Of a stretch of DNA of 64,000 nucleotides, positions 51,169 through 59,923 are shown one piece after another. This DNA is from Pseudarthrobacter oxydans (GTDB taxonomy: Bacteria; Actinomycetota; Actinomycetes; Actinomycetales; Micrococcaceae), in assembly GCF_013314975.1 (NCBI RefSeq), contig NZ_JABTYH010000006.1, positions 62,001-126,000 of the forward strand. Direction: 5' to 3'. The translations under genes were made by a program, and so were the position numbers. Within the stretch, counting starts at the first letter, position 1. Each line of letters begins with the position of its first letter. The notes beneath the pieces were generated by a model. The model had not been told where the DNA came from and ran no database searches. It saw nothing but the letters and a program-made list of their open reading frames with translations.

Positions 51169-52116
51169 TCAGGCCTGCTCTGCCACCAGCTGAAGCACAC
51201 CGAAGACTGGTTCCTGGTCCAGCACGCGGATGTCTGTCACCCCGGCATCCATCAGGTGGCGGCGGAAGGAGTGCTGCAGCGGTGCCACGTTCATGCCCAG
51301 TCCGCCGCCCAGGATTACGGGGCCGGTGATACCCAGCTGCTGCAGCACCTGCAGGGCCAGGCCGGCAAGGTCCTTCCCGGCCTGGTCCAGCAGCGCCTGG
51401 CTTTCCGGGTGGCCTCCTGCCGCGGCCTCCACCACATACCGGGCCTGCTGGGCCCAGAAGCGCCGGCCGGTCTTCGGTGAATGGAACAGCGCGATGAGGC
51501 GGTTGGGGTCGCCCACCCCGCAGGACTGCAGCAGGGCCGTGGTGAGTTCGTCGGCGGGCAGGCCCCGGTTCATCCGGCCCAGGCTGTGCCGCACCGCTTC
51601 GCGGCCAAGCCAGTAACCGCTGCCTTCGTCGCCCAGGAGGTAGCCCCAGCCGCCTGCCCTGGCCTCGCCGCCGTCGGCATTCCTGCCCCAGGCGGCCGAG
51701 CCGGTGCCCGCAATCACCGCGACTCCCGTGCTTGCGTGCCCGGCGGCCAGCAGCAGCCGTGAATCGTGCACCACGGTCACCCGGGCACCGGGCACGTGCG
51801 GCTGGATCAGGGACGCCAGGGCTGCGGCGTCGTCTTCGGTGTCGATGCCGCCCGAGCCCGCATAGACCTGGGACACCTGCCCTCCGCCGATGCGCGCGAA
51901 GAGGTCGGCAAGGTTGGCGGCCGCCTCGTCGCGGGTGACGTTCTGCACGTTGGAGCTGCCGGCGGACTCATCCGCCACCGGCACCCCGTCCTCGAAGCGG
52001 ACCCCGTGGGTCTTGGTGCCACCAATGTCCAGCCCGATGATGACACCGCGGAGCGGAGTTGAGGCGGGATTCTGGGCGGCGACGGGAAGCGCGGAGGAAT
52101 TTTCGGTGTTGGTCAC
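51169..52116 (-). CDS. N-acetylglucosamine-kinase-like ATPase (BadF/BcrA family)
   Basis: 315 residues of the ASKHA fold. Phosphate-1 'GLDIGGTKTHGVRF' (about 25-38), phosphate-2 region 'VAVIAGTGSAAWGRN' (about 127-141), 'GGWGYLLGDEGSGYWLGREA' (about 147-166) and adenosine region 'ILGGGLGMN'. These match eukaryotic-type NAGK/BadF proteins that phosphorylate amino sugars such as GlcNAc. Sugar specificity inferred. GTG start at 52116 without a good ribosome site; the longer frame from 52155 is less likely. Convergent with the pirin gene. Confidence 0.8.
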   Translation of the reverse strand: MTNTENSSALPVAAQNPASTPLRGVIIGLDIGGTKTHGVRFEDGVPVADESAGSSNVQNVTRDEAAANLADLFARIGGGQVSQVYAGSGGIDTEDDAAALASLIQPHVPGARVTVVHDSRLLLAAGHASTGVAVIAGTGSAAWGRNADGGEARAGGWGYLLGDEGSGYWLGREAVRHSLGRMNRGLPADELTTALLQSCGVGDPNRLIALFHSPKTGRRFWAQQARYVVEAAAGGHPESQALLDQAGKDLAGLALQVLQQLGITGPVILGGGLGMNVAPLQHSFRRHLMDAGVTDIRVLDQEPVFGVLQLVAEQA

Positions 52117-52175
52117 GTCACAAGGGTAATGGTGCGGGGGCGGCGGACGGCCCATCCCCCCGTTCCCGGCCGCAG

Positions 52176-53150
52176 CTAGCGGGACCGCTGCCGCACCAGT
52201 CCCGCCAGCAGTCCTGGCCCCTCCGTCACCACCAGGTCCCGGAACAGCCGTACCGGCACCGGCTCCGAACCAGGCTTCCGCCGCCGCCAGGACAGGCCCA
52301 CCTCGCGGAACGCCAGGGCGGAGTCGAGGGGAACTTCGACCCAGCCCAGGTTCCCGGTTTCGGGGCTGACGGTACGGCCCGGGGCATCACCTCCCGGCGG
52401 CAGGATGCTGACGCCCAGGCCGGCGGAGACCAGTCCCCGGACCGTGTGCGAGTCCTGGCTTTCGAAAGCGATGCGCGGCCGGTAGCCGGCCTCGCGGAAC
52501 AGCGCATCGGTGAGCGAACGCATGCCGTACCCGGGCCCGAGCGCCACAAAGGGGTCTGCCCTGATGTCGGCGAGCCGGGCAGAGGGCTGCGCGGCGAGGG
52601 GATGGCTGTGGTGTACCACCAGGCGCAGCGGTTCACGGTACAGCGGCGCCGAGGACAGGTTCCGGCCGGGCGGCGCCACGGGAGCCGTCAGTGCCAGGTC
52701 CGACTCACCCGAGGCCAGCTCGTCAAGGCAGGCATTCCGGGCCCCCTGGCTCAGCGTGAAGGCAGCGCCGGGATGACGGGTCCGGAAGGCACTGATCAGG
52801 AGCGGCAGGGCGGCCTCGCCGAACGTGTGCTGGAAGGAGAGGGAAATCCTCCCCCGCACCACGTCCGACTCGTCGCGGACGAGGTCCAGCCCCGCCTGGA
52901 ACGCCGTGAGGGCCTGCTCGATGTACGGCAGCAGGGTGCGGGCGGCGGGTGTCAGGCGGACTCCCCTGCCGTCCCGGACCAGGAGTTCGGTCCCGACGAC
53001 GGCGCTCGCCCGGGCAAGGGCGCGGCTCACCGTGGACTGGGGTACTCCGAGCAGTTCCGCGGTTTCCGTGACGTGTTCGGTCCGCCCCAGCTCAGCGAGC
53101 ACGGGCAGGAGCGGCAGCAGCTGCACGAGCTGCTTCTGGTCTTGCTCCAT
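52176..53150 (-). CDS. LysR-family transcriptional regulator
   Basis: 324 residues. N-terminal winged HTH 'LLPVLAELGRTEHVTETAELLGVPQSTVSRALARASAVVG' (about 14-53) and a LysR substrate domain ('ISLSFQHTFGEAALPLLISAFRTRHPGAAFTL', 'DLALTAPV', 'GLGVSILP'). ATG at 53150 follows GGAGG by 8 nt; ATG 53165 is possible. Divergent from the MFS gene, the usual LysR-target layout, so it probably controls that exporter; a palindrome lies between them. Confidence 0.88.
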   Translation of the reverse strand: MEQDQKQLVQLLPLLPVLAELGRTEHVTETAELLGVPQSTVSRALARASAVVGTELLVRDGRGVRLTPAARTLLPYIEQALTAFQAGLDLVRDESDVVRGRISLSFQHTFGEAALPLLISAFRTRHPGAAFTLSQGARNACLDELASGESDLALTAPVAPPGRNLSSAPLYREPLRLVVHHSHPLAAQPSARLADIRADPFVALGPGYGMRSLTDALFREAGYRPRIAFESQDSHTVRGLVSAGLGVSILPPGGDAPGRTVSPETGNLGWVEVPLDSALAFREVGLSWRRRKPGSEPVPVRLFRDLVVTEGPGLLAGLVRQRSR

Positions 53151-53213
53151 GTCTTCGTCCTCCATGTCCTGCCCGCGGACTCATCCGTTGACGCTATGAG
53201 TTTTACACGAGCC

Positions 53214-53230
53214 ATGCATTGGATGCATCC
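53214..53230. promoter_or_regulatory. Possible LysR operator / palindrome
   Basis: Paired ATGCAT elements (53214-53219 and 53223-53228), with GGATGCATCC (53221-53230) a perfect 10-bp palindrome, between the LysR and MFS starts. Confidence 0.4.
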
Positions 53231-53243
53231 ATTGCCCGAAAGC

Positions 53244-53249
53244 TACGCT
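53244..53249 (+). promoter_or_regulatory. -10 box (TACGCT) of MFS gene
   Basis: TACGCT, 6 nt before the ATG at 53256. It overlaps the region next to the ATGCAT palindrome, so a bound regulator could affect it. Confidence 0.4.
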
Positions 53250-53255
53250 GGCCGC

Positions 53256-54494
53256 ATGGCACACATCGTCCGGCCGGACAGCACTCCCACCCCGCGCTGG
53301 AACGGACATGCAAAGGGCTCGACGGCGTACGCCAGGATCCTCGCCGGCCTGTCCTTCGCCGGTGTGGCCACCTTCGCCCAGCTTTATTCCACCCAGGCCG
53401 TGCTGCCGATCCTGGCCTCAGACCTGCGGGTCAGTGCGGCGGAGGCCGCCCTGACCATCTCCTTGGCCACCGTGGGCCTTGCGGTGACAGTGATTCCCTG
53501 GTCCTTCCTGGCGGACCGGATCGGCCGGGTCCGGGCCATGGCGTGGGGCATTTCGATAGCCACCGTCCTTGGCCTGCTGGTTCCGCTGTCCACCAGCTTT
53601 GGCATGCTGCTTGCCCTGCGGCTCCTTGAGGGGATGGCGCTTGGCGGCATCCCGGCCATCGCCATTGCCTACCTCAACGAGGAAGTCACCAAAGTGCACG
53701 CGGCACTGGCGGCCGGAAGCTATGTTGCCGGCACCACCCTGGGCGGGCTCGCCGGCCGGCTGATGGCCGGTCCGGCCGGCGAACTGTGGGGCTGGCGCGC
53801 GGCGGCACTGGCGGTGTCCATCCTTGCCACCCTCGCCGCCGTCGCCTTCCTCATCCTGGTGCCGAAGGCCCAGGGATTTGTCACCGCCCCCGCGGCCGGG
53901 CTGCGCGGGGCGTTCCGGACCCTCGGCGGCCACCTGCGGAACGTCCGGCTGCTCGTCCTTTATGGCCAGGCCTTCCTGATGATGGGCGGGTTCGTGGCGG
54001 TGTACAACTACCTGGGGTTCCGGCTGTCCGGCGAACCCTTCGGCCTTCCGGGGACACTGATCAGCCTGATCTTCCTCGCCTACCTGTCAGGGACCGTCAC
54101 GTCGCGCTGGTCTGCGGGGCTGACCCTTCGCTTTGGCCGCCGGGCTGTCCTGCTCGCAGGCCTGGCGTTGTCCACGGCGGGCCTTGCCCTGACGCTGACG
54201 CAGTCCCTTGCCCTGATCCTGGCGGGCCTGGTGGTGTTCACCGGCGGTTTCTTCGCCGCCCACAGCATTGGGGCCGGGTGGACCGGCGCCCTTGCCAGCA
54301 CCGGCCGGGCCCAGGCCGCCTCGCTGTACAACCTGGCCTACTACCTCGGGTCCAGCATCATCGGCTGGGCCGGCGGACTGGTGTTCCAGTCCGTTGGCTG
54401 GAATGCCCTGGCCGCGGCAGTCATGGTCCTTGCCTGCCTCACTGCGGCGGCTGTCGCCGTCGTCCACCCCGGGAAGGAACGCGCCGCGGCGTAG
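53256..54494 (+). CDS. MFS transporter (YnfM/arabinose-efflux type)
   Basis: 412 residues, twelve predicted helices. Family landmarks: 'FAQLYSTQAVLPIL' in helix 1, the A-loop motif 'SFLADRIGRVRAM' (about 82-94), 'EGMALGGIPAIAIAYLNEE' and 'GSYVAGTTLGGLAGRLMAG' (about 150-168). Exporter of an unknown small molecule. The frame is open for another ~400 codons upstream, but that is antisense to lysR; the ATG at 53256 has a TANNNT box 6 nt before. Under likely control of the divergent LysR. Confidence 0.88.
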   Translation: MAHIVRPDSTPTPRWNGHAKGSTAYARILAGLSFAGVATFAQLYSTQAVLPILASDLRVSAAEAALTISLATVGLAVTVIPWSFLADRIGRVRAMAWGISIATVLGLLVPLSTSFGMLLALRLLEGMALGGIPAIAIAYLNEEVTKVHAALAAGSYVAGTTLGGLAGRLMAGPAGELWGWRAAALAVSILATLAAVAFLILVPKAQGFVTAPAAGLRGAFRTLGGHLRNVRLLVLYGQAFLMMGGFVAVYNYLGFRLSGEPFGLPGTLISLIFLAYLSGTVTSRWSAGLTLRFGRRAVLLAGLALSTAGLALTLTQSLALILAGLVVFTGGFFAAHSIGAGWTGALASTGRAQAASLYNLAYYLGSSIIGWAGGLVFQSVGWNALAAAVMVLACLTAAAVAVVHPGKERAAA

Positions 54495-54658
54495 AAGCCG
54501 GCGGCACTGTGGTTCCGTCATCCAGGACGCTCCCGTGAAGATTCTGCTTTCCGCGCCGGGATGCGGCAGCGCGAAATTCGGCGACCGGCACGCAAAGTAC
54601 CTGGTACCGCAGCCTGGCGCGGCTAGGATGAAACCCAGGATCGTCACGAGGAGCAGCA

Positions 54659-55162
54659 GTGAGCACGAATGCCAGGAACGCCAGGCCGGGAGCGCACCTG
54701 GAACCGCTGGACGCGATCGACGAGCGGCTCCTGGCGGCCCTGGTGGCCGATGCCCGGATCTCCAACAAGCAGCTCGCGGAACTGGTGGGAATTGCCCCTT
54801 CCACCGCCCTGATGCGCACCCGCGCCCTGTCAGAGCGGGGCATCGTCCAGGGGTACGAGGCCAAGCTCAACCTGTCAGCGATCGGCCGGTCCGTACAGGC
54901 CTTGGTTGCCGTGCGGCTCCGCGCGCACGACCGCGACCAGATCGACCGTTTCACAGGCAGGGTGCCGCATCTGCCAGCAGTGCTGTCCACCTTCCACACC
55001 TCAGGGTCGGTGGACTACCTGCTGCATATCGCCGTCGCAACCACCGAGGACCTGCGGGACTGGGTGCTGGACAACCTGGCTACGGACCCCGTGGTGGGGC
55101 ACACCGAGACAACGCTGGTGTTCGAACACATCCAGGGCAACCACGGTCCGTTGCCGGATTAG
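54659..55162 (+). CDS. Lrp/AsnC-family regulator 1
   Basis: 167 residues. HTH 'LDAIDERLLAALVADARISNKQLAELVGIAPSTALMRTRALSERGIVQGYEA' (about 17-68) and a RAM ligand-binding domain ('VQALVAVRLRAHDRDQIDRF', 'FHTSGSVDYLLHIAVATTEDL'). Amino-acid-responsive octameric regulator. GTG with GAGGAG 6 nt upstream. It lies between two MFS exporters and could control either; the downstream MFS is convergent. Confidence 0.9.
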   Translation: MSTNARNARPGAHLEPLDAIDERLLAALVADARISNKQLAELVGIAPSTALMRTRALSERGIVQGYEAKLNLSAIGRSVQALVAVRLRAHDRDQIDRFTGRVPHLPAVLSTFHTSGSVDYLLHIAVATTEDLRDWVLDNLATDPVVGHTETTLVFEHIQGNHGPLPD

Positions 55163-55203
55163 CAGGGCTGCCGAAACCTGCCGGGTGAAGCCTGCCTCGC
55201 AGG

Positions 55204-56451
55204 CTACTTGCGCCGCCCGATGAGCGCGAGCCGGAGCGTCACGGCCGACAGGATCAGTGCCGCACCGCCGCACAGCCCCACGAACCCGGCCACGGCAGCG
55301 GGCAGGCCGAAGACACCGGCGGCCCAGCCAAGGCCGAGGACCGGCACCGCGCTGCCGAGGTAGGTGATGACGTAGACGGTGCTGACAATCTGTGCGTGGC
55401 GCGACGCCTCCACCCTGGCAGCAACATCGTTGAAGACGGTGCGGAACGCGATCCCCTGGCCCACACCGGCGGCAAGGGCTGCGGCCACCAGCAGGACGGG
55501 ACTGTTCCATGCTCCCGCCGCCCCCAGCAGCGCGACGGACACGCCCAGGACCGCCAGTCCGGCTGGAACCGTGTAGCGGCCGCGGAGGGTCAGCAGCTGG
55601 CTCAGTGCGGAGGATGCCAGGGCGAGGCCGGCCAGGACGCCCACCAGGGGGCGCGAGTCCGTGTGCAGCACCTGCGCGAAGTAGCCGGGGGCAAGCGACA
55701 GGCAGAACCCGAAGACCGCGAAGCTGAGGAATCCGACGCCCGAGGCAAGCCAGAAGGCGCCCCTCGCCTCGCGGGACACGGAAGGGCGGCGCGGCGCGAG
55801 GGCCTTCAGCGGCTGGGAAGGTGCGGGGAGGCTGATCGCGGGCCGGGCACGCAGCAGGAACAGCGGCACCAGCAGCCCGGCCAGGATCAGGGAATGGATG
55901 TAGTACGGGGCTGTGGTGGCGCCCGGGAGGAGTGACAGCAGTCCCCCAATGACCGGCCCCGCCGCCACTCCCCCGGATGATGCCAGCAAGGTGAAGCGTG
56001 ACGCCCATTCCGGGCGGGACGGAAGGAGTTCGCGCAGGGCTGCGGCGCTGGCACCCGTGGCCAGCGCAACCGCTGTCCCCTGCAGGGCCCTGCCCGCACA
56101 GAGCGCGGTGAGCGTCTCTGCTTCAGAGAAGAGCCACCCGCCGGCCAGTCCTGCAAGGACAGCCAGGATGAGCGCAGCCCGCCGGCCGATGTGGTCAGAC
56201 CAGTGCCCGGCCAGCATCAGCGTGGCGACCAGGGACAGGACGTAGCTGGCGAACGCGGCAGTGACTCCCAGCGTGGAAAGCCCAAGTTCGGCCTGCAGGA
56301 GAGGGTACAACGGCGTGGCCAGGTTGGCACCCACCAGGAGGGTGAAAATCACGGTTCCCGCCATCACCAGCCGGGTTGTGGTGGACGCATCCCACCCGGC
56401 GGACGCAGCGGCCGGGGCGGGGCGCATGCGGAGTTCGCTGAAGACCGTCAT
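55204..56451 (-). CDS. MFS transporter 2
   Basis: 415 residues, twelve helices. 'GANLATPLYPLLQAELGLS' (helix 1), 'GHWSDHIGRRAALI' (A-loop, about 82-95), 'GRALQGTAVALATGASAAAL' and 'ASSGGVAAGPVIGGLLS'. Drug- or metabolite-efflux type; substrate unknown. ATG at 56451 follows AGAGG at 9 nt. Divergent from the second Lrp gene (172-nt gap) and convergent with the first. Confidence 0.85.
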   Translation of the reverse strand: MTVFSELRMRPAPAAASAGWDASTTTRLVMAGTVIFTLLVGANLATPLYPLLQAELGLSTLGVTAAFASYVLSLVATLMLAGHWSDHIGRRAALILAVLAGLAGGWLFSEAETLTALCAGRALQGTAVALATGASAAALRELLPSRPEWASRFTLLASSGGVAAGPVIGGLLSLLPGATTAPYYIHSLILAGLLVPLFLLRARPAISLPAPSQPLKALAPRRPSVSREARGAFWLASGVGFLSFAVFGFCLSLAPGYFAQVLHTDSRPLVGVLAGLALASSALSQLLTLRGRYTVPAGLAVLGVSVALLGAAGAWNSPVLLVAAALAAGVGQGIAFRTVFNDVAARVEASRHAQIVSTVYVITYLGSAVPVLGLGWAAGVFGLPAAVAGFVGLCGGAALILSAVTLRLALIGRRK

Positions 56452-56623
56452 GGTGTGCCGCCTCTGGTTCATACCGCGGCGGGGGGTCTTTGTGGGAGTC
56501 CGGCGCGGGGTGGATATCCGATGCCTCAAGAGTGCGCTACGGCTGCTCCTTTGATCGGATTTTCATGGAAGAATTGCGCAGGATCATCAAAATGTCCGCC
56601 TGTGTGTGATGGAGAGTGACTAA

Positions 56624-57103
56624 ATGAACCAGTTGGACCCCACCGATCTCAAGATTCTCCTGGCGATGATCCGTGATCCCCGGATCCAAATCGGCGAACT
56701 GAGCGAATCTCTGGGCATTGCCCGGAACACGGCCCAGACCCGGGTCCGGCGCCTCCTCCGCGCGGGAGTGCTGCGGCCCGGCGGCCGGGAGGTGGACCTG
56801 GAAGCGGTGGGCTATGACGTGGTGGCCTTTGTGACCATCGAGGTGTCCCACCGCGAACTGGACGGCGTGGTCGCTGCGCTCCGGTTGATTCCCCAAGTCC
56901 TTGAGGTCCATGAGATCTCGGGCCGTGGGGATGTCTGGTGCCGTGTGGTGGCCACGGACACCCACAACCTCCAGTCCTCCCTCCGGCAGGTCCTGAGAAT
57001 CAAGGGCGTGATCCGGACCGAAACGGTCCTGGCACTGCACACCCACATCCCGTACCGCACTGAGCCCCTGATCAGCGGGCTCGCCAAGGCATCAAACACC
57101 TGA
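56624..57103 (+). CDS. Lrp/AsnC-family regulator 2
   Basis: 159 residues. HTH 'LDPTDLKILLAMIRDPRIQIGELSESLGIARNTAQTRVRRLLRAGVL' (about 4-50) and RAM domain ('VVAFVTIEVSHRELDGVVAAL', 'VHEISGRGDVWCRVVATDTHNLQ'). Divergent from the MFS-2 gene, the likely target. ATG with GGAGAG 8 nt upstream. Confidence 0.9.
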   Translation: MNQLDPTDLKILLAMIRDPRIQIGELSESLGIARNTAQTRVRRLLRAGVLRPGGREVDLEAVGYDVVAFVTIEVSHRELDGVVAALRLIPQVLEVHEISGRGDVWCRVVATDTHNLQSSLRQVLRIKGVIRTETVLALHTHIPYRTEPLISGLAKASNT

Positions 57104-57120
57104 CGCCATGGCCGGGCGGC

Positions 57121-57126
57121 TAGGAT
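57121..57126 (+). promoter_or_regulatory. -10 box (TAGGAT) of DUF1761 gene
   Basis: TAGGAT, 7 nt before the ATG at 57134. Suggests its own start despite the short gap after lrp. Confidence 0.4.
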
Positions 57127-57133
57127 TTCCAGA

Positions 57134-57559
57134 ATGGATTGGCTCTCATACGTCTCACAGATCAACTGGCTTGCCGTGCTGCTGGCCTTCGTCGCAAGCA
57201 TGGCCATCGGCTTTGTCTGGTACATGCCTGCTGTGCTCGGCAACCGCTGGATGGCCGCGATCGGCAAGACGGAGGACGACCTGAAGAACATGAGCGGCGG
57301 CGCCGGCATCTGGCTGCCGATGATGGCTGCTGCGGCACTGACCGCCATCCTGCTGGCCGTCCTGATCGCCAGGCTTGGGCTGGACAACGCCCTGGCCGGC
57401 GGCATGTTCGCACTGGTTATGGGCCTGGTCTTCCGCGCAGGCGGCCACGTCATCCACAACGGCTTTGCAGGACGCCCGGCAGCCGTCACCCTCATTGATT
57501 CCGGCCACGACCTGGTGGCCATGGCGGTCTCCGGCGCGATCATCGGAGGAATGTCCTGA
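57134..57559 (+). CDS. DUF1761 four-helix membrane protein
   Basis: 141 residues, four helices (about 12-32, 58-80, 88-106, 122-140). 'NWLAVLLAFVASMAIGFVWYMPAVLGNRWM' is the family start, with 'GGHVIHNGFAGRPAAVTLIDSGHDLV' near the end. No known biochemical role. Gene is followed 34 nt later by corA. Confidence 0.85.
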   Translation: MDWLSYVSQINWLAVLLAFVASMAIGFVWYMPAVLGNRWMAAIGKTEDDLKNMSGGAGIWLPMMAAAALTAILLAVLIARLGLDNALAGGMFALVMGLVFRAGGHVIHNGFAGRPAAVTLIDSGHDLVAMAVSGAIIGGMS

Positions 57560-57593
57560 TGGCCGCAATCCCTTCGCACGGGGCCCGGCGGCC

Positions 57594-58589
57594 ATGACCA
57601 TCATCGACAATGCCGTCTACGTGGACGGCGTGCGCCATGTGGAGCCCGAGACCCTTGAGCAGACTTTTGACATGCTTGCGCACCACGGTGGGATGGCCTG
57701 GATTGGCCTGTACCGGCCCACGCCGGAGGAAATGGCCGCGGTGGCAAGCGAGTTTGGCCTCCACGACCTTGCGGTGGAAGACGCCATCTCCGCGCACCAG
57801 CGCCCCAAACTGGAACGCTACGACGACAGCCTGTTTACCGTCCTCCGGCCCGCCCGCTACATCGACGACTCCGAAAGCGTGGAATTCGGCGAACTCCACA
57901 TCTTCACCGGCAAAAACTATGTGGTCACGGTCCGGCATGCAGAAATGGCCGGCGTGGCCCGGGTGCGGCGCCGCATGGAGGCCCGGCCCGACCTCCTGCG
58001 CCACGGCCCCGAAGCCGTCCTCTACGCCCTGCTGGACCGCGTGGTGGACGACTACGCACCTGTGGTGGCCGGACTCGAGAACGACATCGACGAAATCGAG
58101 GACCAGCTTTTCAGCGGCGACACCACGGTGTCCCGCCGGATCTACGAACTGGCCCGGGAAGTCATCCAGTTCCAGCGGGCAATCCATCCTCTGCCGGACA
58201 TGATGCACCAGCTGGAACAGGGATTCGAGAAGTACGGCGTGGAAACGGACCTGCGGCACAGCCTCCGTGACGTGGAGGACCACGTTGAACGCGTGATCTC
58301 CCGGGCAGATTCCTTCCGGGACCTGCTGCAGAACGCACTGACCCTGGACGGCACCCTCACCGCAAACCGCCAGAACGAGGCCAGCGCCGAACAGAACGAG
58401 CAAGTGAAGAAGATCTCCTCCTGGGCGGCGATCTTCTTCGCGCCGTCCTTCGTTGCCGGCGTGTACGGAATGAACTTTGACCACATGCCCGAGCTCCACT
58501 GGGAACTGGGCTACCCGTTGTCCATTGGCATCATGATCGCGATGGCGGCCCTCATGTACGGCATCTTCAAGAAGAAGGGCTGGCTGTAG
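57594..58589 (+). CDS. corA: CorA-family Mg2+/Co2+ transporter
   Basis: 331 residues. Large cytosolic N-terminal funnel with 'LAVEDAISAHQRPKLERYDDSLFTVLRPA' (about 58-86), long stalk helix, then two C-terminal helices with the pore motif 'YGMNF' (GMN at about 292-294) and the basic end KKKGWL. Forms a pentamer for divalent-cation influx. ATG start at 57594, weak ribosome site; an upstream in-frame region carries no family sequence. Tight gap (3 nt) to the next gene. Confidence 0.93.
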   Translation: MTIIDNAVYVDGVRHVEPETLEQTFDMLAHHGGMAWIGLYRPTPEEMAAVASEFGLHDLAVEDAISAHQRPKLERYDDSLFTVLRPARYIDDSESVEFGELHIFTGKNYVVTVRHAEMAGVARVRRRMEARPDLLRHGPEAVLYALLDRVVDDYAPVVAGLENDIDEIEDQLFSGDTTVSRRIYELAREVIQFQRAIHPLPDMMHQLEQGFEKYGVETDLRHSLRDVEDHVERVISRADSFRDLLQNALTLDGTLTANRQNEASAEQNEQVKKISSWAAIFFAPSFVAGVYGMNFDHMPELHWELGYPLSIGIMIAMAALMYGIFKKKGWL

Positions 58590-58592
58590 GGC

Positions 58593-59117
58593 ATGGCCGC
58601 CGAGCCGGAGCCGCCGGCCCTCCCCGAGGGCCGCATCCTGGTGCCCGGCAGCAGCCGGCAGCTGGCGGTGTACGGCCTCTTCCCGCCGCCACCGGGGCGG
58701 CACAGGACGGTCACTGCCGGGTCCCGCGTCTTTGCCGCCAAGGCCTGCGAGCCGGAACTGCTGTGGATCAGCTTCGACGAACTGTGCGCACCGGGTACGT
58801 CCAGGGAGGACTATTCCCTCCTCCCAGCGGGGGCGGAGCTGTGGGTCATCGATGGTGTTCCAGTACCGGAGCCATCGGATGCCGGTCCACGGGCGGAAGC
58901 ATGGGACCTCTTTGCTGCCGCACTTGCGGCAGCGGCGGCCCGCGGAACAACCCTGTTCGTGGTTGGTGCCGCCCCGATGGACTGGGCTGCCGCGTCCACG
59001 TCTGCGGATGACGCGGGGCTTCGGTCCGCCCTGGCGGAAACGTCCCGGCTCCTTGCCGGGCTGAAGCGGGTCGAATCCGATGAAACAGTTGCCATGGAAG
59101 GCGTGTCCGGGAGTTAG
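58593..59117 (+). CDS. Orphan ZapE/AFG1 C-terminal-like protein
   Basis: 174 residues with no Walker A or B. 'LLWISFDELCAPGTSREDYSLL' (about 51-72), 'ELWVIDGVPV' (about 78-87) and 'LFAAALAAAAARGTTLFVVGAAP' (about 104-126) resemble the C-terminal domain of AFG1/ZapE AAA ATPases (the F-x-x-LC...DY...DGVP...LFVVGAAP run). The ATPase half is missing and the upstream neighbour is corA, so this is either a split-off subunit, a degraded remnant or a coincidence. Starts 3 nt after corA and overlaps the next stop by 4 nt. Confidence 0.5.
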   Translation: MAAEPEPPALPEGRILVPGSSRQLAVYGLFPPPPGRHRTVTAGSRVFAAKACEPELLWISFDELCAPGTSREDYSLLPAGAELWVIDGVPVPEPSDAGPRAEAWDLFAAALAAAAARGTTLFVVGAAPMDWAAASTSADDAGLRSALAETSRLLAGLKRVESDETVAMEGVSGS

Positions 59118-59923
59118 TGCGCCGGCCTGGGCGCACCCTTCACCAGGTCGCGGCTGCCGGCGTAAGCGACCGCTGCCACGGCGAGGACGGCGACCGCTCC
59201 GGCCACAACCCACCACGCCACGAGGTAGGGGTAGGGACTGCCCTGGAGATCGGCCAGGAAGAACTTCGTGAAGGTGTTGAAGGCGGCATGGAACAGGACC
59301 ACAACCGGCAGGCTCGCCTGCGTGCTGTTGTACAGCCAGGTGAGCAGCACCGACTGCGAAAAGATATAGACCGCAAAGGGTGTCAGGGGCCGCTGACCCG
59401 GGTCCGACACCAGTTCCGGAAGGTGCCAGGGAAACCAGGCCAGCCCGATGATCAGCGCGGCCGGCAGCGCGCGGTAATCCCGTTGCAGCCGCGGCAACAG
59501 GAACCCGCGCCAGCCGAGCTCCTCGAAGATGCCGACGATAACGATCGTGACGACGATCGAACCGGCGACCTGCAGCAGGTCGGCCGGCTCCCAGCCCGGG
59601 ACCGGCGCCCCTGCGGCCACCGCAGCCCACAGGGCGAGGCCGGGGACGACCAGCGGCACACCCAGTGCCACGCCGTACCATGCAGGGTTGACCCGCCAGC
59701 GTCCCAACTGGCGCAGAAGGCCCAGCAACTCAGCGCGGCCCCCCACGAGGAAGGCAACCAGGATCGCCGCCAGCCCGGGACCGAAGGGCACCAGCGGACT
59801 GCTCTCCGGGTTCAGGAGCACCAGCGGCCAGATGGACCAGGAAATGATGTACGCCAGGCCCAGGTAAAGCACAATGTCGTGCCGGGCCGCCCAATCCCGC
59901 AACCGGTGGCCGTGAACCGCCAT
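59114..59923 (-). CDS. CPBP intramembrane metalloprotease (CAAX-like)
   Basis: 269 residues, about eight helices. The three Abi/CPBP motifs are present: 'EELGWRGFLLPRL' (about 155-167), 'WFPWHLPEL' (about 188-196) and 'LFHAAFN' (about 230-236), which hold the catalytic Glu and His. Function in peptide or membrane-protein processing unknown. ATG at 59923 follows AAGAAGG. Its stop overlaps that of the preceding convergent gene (TTAG). Confidence 0.88.
   Translation of the reverse strand: MAVHGHRLRDWAARHDIVLYLGLAYIISWSIWPLVLLNPESSPLVPFGPGLAAILVAFLVGGRAELLGLLRQLGRWRVNPAWYGVALGVPLVVPGLALWAAVAAGAPVPGWEPADLLQVAGSIVVTIVIVGIFEELGWRGFLLPRLQRDYRALPAALIIGLAWFPWHLPELVSDPGQRPLTPFAVYIFSQSVLLTWLYNSTQASLPVVVLFHAAFNTFTKFFLADLQGSPYPYLVAWWVVAGAVAVLAVAAVAYAGSRDLVKGAPRPAH

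Noticed and set aside
52059..53255. Open frame running on upstream of the MFS gene (811 codons in all)
   Set aside because: The first ~400 codons are antisense to the LysR gene; real membrane-protein sequence starts at 53256.
57540..59681. 713-codon open frame on the minus strand
   Set aside because: Runs across corA, the ZapE-like gene and the CPBP gene in a non-coding frame; composition is Arg/Gly/Pro-rich.
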